A DNA stretch of 64,000 nt from Rhizobium vallis (lineage in GTDB: Bacteria; Pseudomonadota; Alphaproteobacteria; Rhizobiales; Rhizobiaceae), in NCBI RefSeq assembly GCF_003985155.1, contig NZ_ML133699.1, forward strand, positions 83,256-147,255, in the 5' to 3' direction. The position numbers were made by a program, and so were the translations under genes. Below, one piece after another: positions 59,672-64,000 of this stretch (its first letter is position 1; each line of letters starts with the position of its first letter). The notes beneath the pieces were generated by a model. The model was given only the letters and a program-made list of their open reading frames with translations, did not search any database and was not told where the DNA came from.

Positions 59672-59698
59672 TGCGGCCGGCTGATTTAACCGGCCGCA
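59672..59698 (-). promoter_or_regulatory. Intercistronic hairpin between binding protein and permease genes
   Basis: A 9-bp GC stem (TGCGGCCGG with CCGGCCGCA) around a 9-base AT-rich loop, 17 bases after the binding-protein stop and without a T-run. It has the same position in the operon logic as the hairpin at 19,162. Confidence 0.6.
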
Positions 59699-59715
59699 GG
59701 ACATTGTCTGGGCGA

Positions 59716-61017
59716 TCACTTCAACAGTGGGTCCCCCTTGGTAAGACCGGCAAACTTATCCTCTGCGTTGGCGATCGCAGTCGCCGGATCTGTACCGTTT
59801 GCGAGAACGTCGCCCATGACCTCCGCAAAGACTTCAACCAGTTGGGTCGCGCGCGACATCACTGGCAGACCCTTCGCGTGGGCGAGCGCATCGCCCACTG
59901 CGGCCATTTGCGGCCAACGCTTCAGATATTCCGGATCTTGATAGATCCAGGCCTGCGTCGCTTGCCCACCTGCCATTGCGCGCTTCATCGCAATGTCTTT
60001 AGACTCGACCCACTTCATAAATTCCCAAGAGCAATCGGGATTTGCAGCATTCGTCGGGATGGCCCAACCCCAGGCGCCAAGTAGGCTATCCTTACCCGGC
60101 ATGCGTGCAAACGCCACCTTGTCCACCACCTTTGACTCTTTTGGATCCTGCAACGTGGGCATCAAGAATAGATAGGTGATCGCGAAGACTGCTTTGTCCT
60201 GCTTCAGCGCATTGGCGACATCGTCGAAGTTTGCGCCCAGAGCGCCGGGCTGAGCAGCCTTGGCTAGGAGCTCTGCGTAGATCTTTACGGCCTCTATAGC
60301 CTCTGGAGAGTTCAGCGATGGGACCCAGGTCTGACGGTTGTAGAAATCCCCTCCAAGCGAGAAGAGATAATTGGTGGCTTCCATCACCACGGGATCGGCG
60401 CGCTGGCCCGCCATCGCCACACCTGCTTTACCGGTGAATTTGCCCGCCCATTCCGCCACGTCGGCATATTCCTCGAGGGTTTCTGGCAATCGCCAGTCAC
60501 GCCCGAACTTCTCCTTATATGCGGCCTGGAACTTAGAGTCCTCGACGATATCCTTACGGTACAGCATGCCCATCGCGTAGTGCCAGAATGGCAGCATGTA
60601 GGTGGTGCCCTTGACCTTACCGTTTATCTCCATGAGTGCCGGATAGTAGACGGAGGTGTCGACCTTGTCGGCGGCAATACGGTCATCGAGTGGCTGGATC
60701 CACTTGGCAGTGACAAACTCACCGGTCCAATAGCTGTCAACTGCCAGTACGTCGTAAGTGCCGGTCGAAGCAGTCAGACTGGGCACAAGCTTTTCATGCA
60801 TAAGCGAGTAGTTTACTGCCTCGATGTTGATCTTGGCGCCCGACAGTGCTTCGAATTCCGGACCGATCTTCATCAGCGCAGTGCTATCAGGAACCGTCTC
60901 GAGCAACAGGTTCAAGGTCTTGCCTTTACAGACGGCCGCGGGATCGGCAAGTGCGGTCGAGGCGGCAAGCAGCGAGGCGGCCATCACGCCAAGCATAGTT
61001 CTGAGCTGTCGGGGCAT
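59716..61017 (-). CDS. Sugar-type ABC transporter binding protein (SBP family 1)
   Basis: A 433-residue periplasmic protein with a signal peptide ending ALA around residue 24. VLAVDSYWTGEF, FWHYAMGMLYRKD and WGWAIPTNAANPDCSWEFMKW are typical of family 1 binding proteins for sugars and polyols. It is flanked on both sides by the two permease genes. The ligand is probably a polyol or aminated polyol to match the dehydratase and kinase; this is inference. Confidence 0.88.
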   Translation of the reverse strand: MPRQLRTMLGVMAASLLAASTALADPAAVCKGKTLNLLLETVPDSTALMKIGPEFEALSGAKINIEAVNYSLMHEKLVPSLTASTGTYDVLAVDSYWTGEFVTAKWIQPLDDRIAADKVDTSVYYPALMEINGKVKGTTYMLPFWHYAMGMLYRKDIVEDSKFQAAYKEKFGRDWRLPETLEEYADVAEWAGKFTGKAGVAMAGQRADPVVMEATNYLFSLGGDFYNRQTWVPSLNSPEAIEAVKIYAELLAKAAQPGALGANFDDVANALKQDKAVFAITYLFLMPTLQDPKESKVVDKVAFARMPGKDSLLGAWGWAIPTNAANPDCSWEFMKWVESKDIAMKRAMAGGQATQAWIYQDPEYLKRWPQMAAVGDALAHAKGLPVMSRATQLVEVFAEVMGDVLANGTDPATAIANAEDKFAGLTKGDPLLK

Positions 61018-61071
61018 GCTTCGATCTCCTTAGTACTGGTTGAGTAGTGGATGGTTACGGTCGTTTGCCGG

Positions 61072-61893
61072 TCAGCCTTTGACCGCTCCAAGGTTTAGCC
61101 CTGCGACGAGGAAACGGCGCATGGCGAAATACAGGATCGCCATTGGCAGCATGGCAAGGATAGTTGCCGCGCTGACCGCCCCGATCGCCGTACCTTGCTG
61201 GGTGACCAAGCTTGATATCGCGACAGGGAGGGTTTTAGACTCGTTTCCTGTCAGCATCAGAGCGAACAGAAATTCATTCCAGCTCAGCACGAAGCTCAAA
61301 ACCGTGGCGGCTCCGATACCTGGAAGAAGAGCTGGGACAATGATGCGTATGAATGCCGTCAATGGCGTGCAACCATCAATCAACGCTGCCTCGTCTAACT
61401 CGCGTGGGACGCGCTTCATGAAGCTCATCATCAACCAGACGACGTATGGCAGGTTGAAGGCGAGATAGGTGACGATCAGGCCGGTTCGGGAATCAGTCAG
61501 CCCGATATTCTTGAAAATTAGAAAGAAAGGGATGACCAACACGATGGGCGGCATCATCTGGGTGGCCAGAATGACGATCGGCATTGCCTTGCCGCCGGCT
61601 TTGTAGCGGTCCATCGCGTAGGCGGCGAGGGCACCGATGAGGACTGCAAGCAACGTGGATGTTAACGCGATAATGAGACTGTTCAGGAAGAAGGCCCCAA
61701 AATTCATCTCGAGTATTATCGTCCTGTAGTTGTCGAGCGTCGGCGTGAAAAACAGGGCGGGCGGCAATTGGTAAGCGACTACCTTGTCGGCAAACGAGGT
61801 ACGAAGCACCCAGAGGAGCGGCAAGAGTATCGCCAGGCTACAGATGGCGAGGATGAGATGCGTGACAACTCGAAGAATAAGGGAAGGCTGCAC
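61072..61893 (-). CDS. Sugar-type ABC transporter permease 2 (MalG/UgpE-like)
   Basis: A 273-residue inner-membrane protein with six helices. LPYVVWLMMSFMKRVPRELD and EAALIDGCTPLTAFIRIIVP form the EAA loop, then FVLSWNEFLFALMLTG. It is the first gene on the minus strand of this cluster, so the promoter should lie in 61,894-62,441. The order permease 2, binding protein, permease 1 is unusual; most CUT1 operons begin with the binding protein. Confidence 0.88.
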   Translation of the reverse strand: MQPSLILRVVTHLILAICSLAILLPLLWVLRTSFADKVVAYQLPPALFFTPTLDNYRTIILEMNFGAFFLNSLIIALTSTLLAVLIGALAAYAMDRYKAGGKAMPIVILATQMMPPIVLVIPFFLIFKNIGLTDSRTGLIVTYLAFNLPYVVWLMMSFMKRVPRELDEAALIDGCTPLTAFIRIIVPALLPGIGAATVLSFVLSWNEFLFALMLTGNESKTLPVAISSLVTQQGTAIGAVSAATILAMLPMAILYFAMRRFLVAGLNLGAVKG

Positions 61894-62441
61894 GATTACG
61901 CCTCGTCTGTGTTATAACAAATAACGTATTACATGTATGAGATATCTTTTTCGCTGCCAGTCAAGAGTTTTTTTCGGAGGACGTATGATTGACCGCATGC
62001 GGCGCATGCCATTCCGGTTACAAAACGTGTGCGCACAGCCAGCAAAAGAAGCTCTCGGAGGTCAGAGAGAACTGCCGCCAACTCGGTCGGCGGTTTCGCC
62101 GACGCAGCAGCCGCGGCCCGAAGCTGCGCCAGTTCTCGGCGACTATCAAACCTGTGTGACCCTGCTCCGGTCTGCACAGGCATGAATTCGAGTATCTGTT
62201 AGTGTCGGAGCGGACCAGAGAGCCTGCCGAGTTGGTTTCGAACTCTGCCAGATCTTATGGCTGTTCTGCTGCCGACGGCCGGGAGGCCTGGAATTGGCTT
62301 GTCTACTGCAATTCCACGATTTTGATACAAATCCACCGTCAGCGTCGCCCACGGTGGACATTGAATTTGGCCTTGGTTGTTCCGGCGGCCAAGTACATCG
62401 ATCTGATGTTCTGCCTACCGGTAACCTCCGTGCTTGGATGT
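61894..62441. other. Intergenic region between the transporter operon and the cupin gene
   Basis: About 550 bases. The first 60 are AT-rich (TTATAACAAATAACGTATTA near 61,911, and TACATGTA near 61,930), fitting the promoter and operator of the minus-strand operon. No reading frame here has convincing protein character. The remainder shows nothing I can identify. Confidence 0.4.
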
Positions 62442-62777
62442 TCAGCGCTGCGCGACGTAGAAGGCCAATCCCTTTGACTTGGATGAGAACTTCACTTTCT
62501 CGCCCTTGCCAAAGAATAGGATATCGCCCGGCTTCATATCGTAGGTCTCGCCGCGGTCGTTTGTTACCGACAATTCACCTTCGAGGAGAATTTTGAACTC
62601 TTCCGCGTCGTACGTATAGGGACAAGGTTCTCCGGCCTCTTGCTTGAAAAGGCCGCAGGTGATGGGCGCACCCTTATTTTCTGAAGTCAGAAGATCCGAC
62701 ATGAAGGCTTTGATGTCGGGTAGCTTCAGATCGGTGATCTCGCATGTAAGGGCGTTGTCGAGTTTGCGGATTGTCAT
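62442..62777 (-). CDS. EutQ-like cupin protein
   Basis: A 111-residue single cupin domain. YTYDAEEFKILLEGELSV and YDMKPGDILFFGKGEKVKF are the two cupin motifs, and the ending GLAFYVAQR resembles the cupin half of EutQ, an acetate-kinase-like protein of ethanolamine utilisation. It lacks any EutQ N-terminal extension. The ATG at 62,777 begins the domain; the longer frame upstream is unsupported. It may bind or help process a small acid, aldehyde or phosphate. The EutQ similarity is of interest beside a phospho-lyase for amino alcohols. Confidence 0.75.
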   Translation of the reverse strand: MTIRKLDNALTCEITDLKLPDIKAFMSDLLTSENKGAPITCGLFKQEAGEPCPYTYDAEEFKILLEGELSVTNDRGETYDMKPGDILFFGKGEKVKFSSKSKGLAFYVAQR

Positions 62778-63121
62778 CGGTGTCTCACTTTGTCTGTTTG
62801 TTGGTTTCGGGCTTGTGCTGATAAGCCGGCCTGCTTGGTAGATGGTGGCGTTCGGCCAAGGGGCGGGGCGCAACGTAGGACAGGAACGTTAGAATAACAA
62901 TAGGACGATCGTACAAAAATTACTTAGTGAGGTTCCGTAGTGGGTATGCTAGCCAATGGTCATATCGCTTGCTTGCTGGACCTTCCTGATCATGAGCCCC
63001 AACTGCCGCTCTTTCGTGCTTCCGTTGCGTCGAAAATTGTTTTAGGACTTATGTCCAAGGTAAAGTCGGCGGAGCCGCATGCGGTTCTACTTGGAAAGCG
63101 GGCCGAGGGAGGCCGGATCCA
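62778..63121. other. Intergenic region before the TetR gene
   Basis: About 340 bases between divergent genes (cupin on minus, TetR on plus). The part near 62,890-62,930 is AT-rich and likely carries promoters. I found no convincing gene; an open frame beginning at 62,940 overlaps the TetR gene and looks like a shadow. Confidence 0.4.
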
Positions 63122-63772
63122 ATGGAAGAAACTCATCAGTCGAATGAGCCAACGACGGGAACAGCGTTGGCGACGACCGGCAAGGGAAACGCACGTGTGC
63201 GCGCCATCCTTGAGGAGGCGAAGAACATCCTGGTGGAAGAGGGCTTTGCCGAACTATCGTTTCGCACGCTCGCAAAGCGATGCGGAATAACAGTTGGAAA
63301 CGTCACCTATTATTTCCCGACTAAAGAGCTCCTGATGGAGCAGCTCGCCGTCTATATATTTGATCGCTGGGATGAGGGATTTCAACGACGAGTGCCTGAG
63401 CGCCTGACCGATCACATCGAAATCTTTGAATATTCCGTCCGCTACATGATTGAGGAAAACAAGCGGCCTCGCACAAATGCTCTCCTTCAGGAGATGTGGG
63501 CAATATCCAGCCGTAGCGATACGGTGATGCGGATGTTGGACGTTTTCTACGCAAAAATGCGTGCTTGGATCGAGGGAATGCTGGCCGGCGTGAACTCGGA
63601 GCTTCCCATCCGTGCTCGAAAGTTGCGAGCTGCTTTGATCACCTCCCAAATTGAAGGATTGATTGTACTGATAGGGCCGCGCCGCATTCCACATGACGAG
63701 TTGCGCGGATTGGAAGAGGCGGCTCTTGTCGCAATTAGGCAGTTGGCGATAGCGCCAGATGGGAGTGTTTAG
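63122..63772 (+). CDS. TetR-family regulator
   Basis: A 216-residue repressor. The N-terminal helix-turn-helix (ARVRAILEEAKNILVEEGFA, then RTLAKRCGITVGNVTYYFPT) is a textbook TetR DNA-binding domain at about residues 24-72. The rest is helical and should bind a small ligand. GGGAGG lies nine bases before the ATG. It is divergent from the cupin/transport cluster and probably represses it, giving this module two regulators (this one and the GntR at 50,844). Confidence 0.87.
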   Translation: MEETHQSNEPTTGTALATTGKGNARVRAILEEAKNILVEEGFAELSFRTLAKRCGITVGNVTYYFPTKELLMEQLAVYIFDRWDEGFQRRVPERLTDHIEIFEYSVRYMIEENKRPRTNALLQEMWAISSRSDTVMRMLDVFYAKMRAWIEGMLAGVNSELPIRARKLRAALITSQIEGLIVLIGPRRIPHDELRGLEEAALVAIRQLAIAPDGSV

Positions 63773-64000
63773 TTTTTTCAATTCGACGTTGTCTGCGGTG
63801 GTCAACAGGCCATTACCAGACCTACGTTCCTTCTTTCAACGCACGCTTGACCCGCAGAATGGTTATTCCAACAGTTTGAATTAGCCCCCGAAAGGCCCGG
63901 ACATGCTCCCCCACTTAGCTAAGTGGGTAGGAGTAATGTTGGTAATATGACTAGTAGCAATTTTAAGATGGAAGTCCTCTCTGGGCCGGAACGTCGGCGG
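63773..64000. other. Window end without recognisable gene
   Basis: About 228 bases follow the TetR stop. A CTTAGCTAAG palindrome (about 63,915-63,924) is present in an AT-richer part. I see nothing I can identify; the next gene lies outside the window. Confidence 0.35.

Noticed and set aside
61929..62183. Open frame of 84 residues between the transporter operon and the cupin gene
   Set aside because: Composition is not protein-like, no ribosome site, and it covers the likely promoter region.
62940..63290. Open frame of 116 residues overlapping the TetR gene
   Set aside because: It overlaps a well-supported TetR gene in a different frame and has no recognisable domain.
63915..63924. CTTAGCTAAG palindrome near the window end
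   Set aside because: Short, single copy, and no linked gene in view; not enough to call an operator or attachment site.

Overview
The window looks like an accessory replicon or catabolic island of an alphaproteobacterium of the Rhizobiales, probably Rhizobiaceae (Rhizobium, Agrobacterium or Ensifer type). The reasons are the GC-rich coding, the density of ABC uptake systems, the many FCD-type GntR and LysR regulators, a 45-residue DUF1127 protein, and the gene families present. I see no rRNA, tRNA, replication origin or CRISPR array. Almost every gene belongs to a small uptake-plus-catabolism operon with its own regulator.

Region 1 (1-11,072): the tail of a ferredoxin-reductase-like flavoprotein and a MarR regulator. 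Next is an AraC regulator facing a permease, omega-aminotransferase and aldehyde dehydrogenase operon (amine or omega-amino acid degradation). A GntR regulator then faces a PuuD-like glutamine-amidotransferase hydrolase with a polar-amino-acid ABC transporter. Region 2 (11,073-12,189) is a scrap zone: a decayed IS630-type transposase and a decayed hydantoinase-A gene.

Region 3 (12,190-24,920): two paralogous GntR regulators, an AroE-like dehydrogenase and an enolase-superfamily enzyme lie on the minus strand. They face a long plus-strand operon made of an APH-fold kinase, a class-III PLP enzyme resembling amino-alcohol-phosphate phospho-lyases, a complete amino-acid ABC transporter, a uronate-dehydrogenase-like SDR, a second enolase-superfamily enzyme, an HpaI-type aldolase and an alpha/beta hydrolase. 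Region 4 (24,921-27,428): a chemoreceptor and a DUF1127 gene with a strong terminator.

Region 5 (27,429-48,786) is the most interesting part. An AcoR-like sigma-54 activator (31,033-33,015) sits among three near-perfect sigma-54 promoters (30,850, 41,875 and 43,604). The first drives aldehyde dehydrogenase, flavin reductase and RibBA. The second drives a luciferase-like monooxygenase, a polyamine-type ABC transporter, a frameshifted GMC oxidoreductase, a DadA/PuuB-like oxidase and a Rid protein. The third drives a glyoxylate-reductase-like dehydrogenase, a GlcG-like protein, LysR, RibF, LysR and an SDR. The first two promoters share an upstream palindrome (AGTCTCA-N4-TGAGACT) that looks like the activator's binding site. 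Between them lies a DadA-like oxidase behind a tandem glycine riboswitch. Read together, this is a self-contained flavin-dependent degradation system that brings its own flavin-synthesis genes and probably passes carbon through glycine or glyoxylate. The substrate is unknown.

Region 6 (48,787-64,000): a third enolase-superfamily gene, a gene-poor 690-bp stretch, then a minus-strand cluster. The cluster holds a GntR regulator, a second phospho-lyase/kinase pair, an SDR, a sugar-type ABC transporter, a B12-dependent diol/glycerol dehydratase with large and medium subunits fused plus a separate small subunit, and an EutQ-like cupin. A TetR regulator closes the window. The paired kinase and lyase genes occur twice, each beside a different class of transporter, which points to two separate amino-alcohol or amino-polyol routes.
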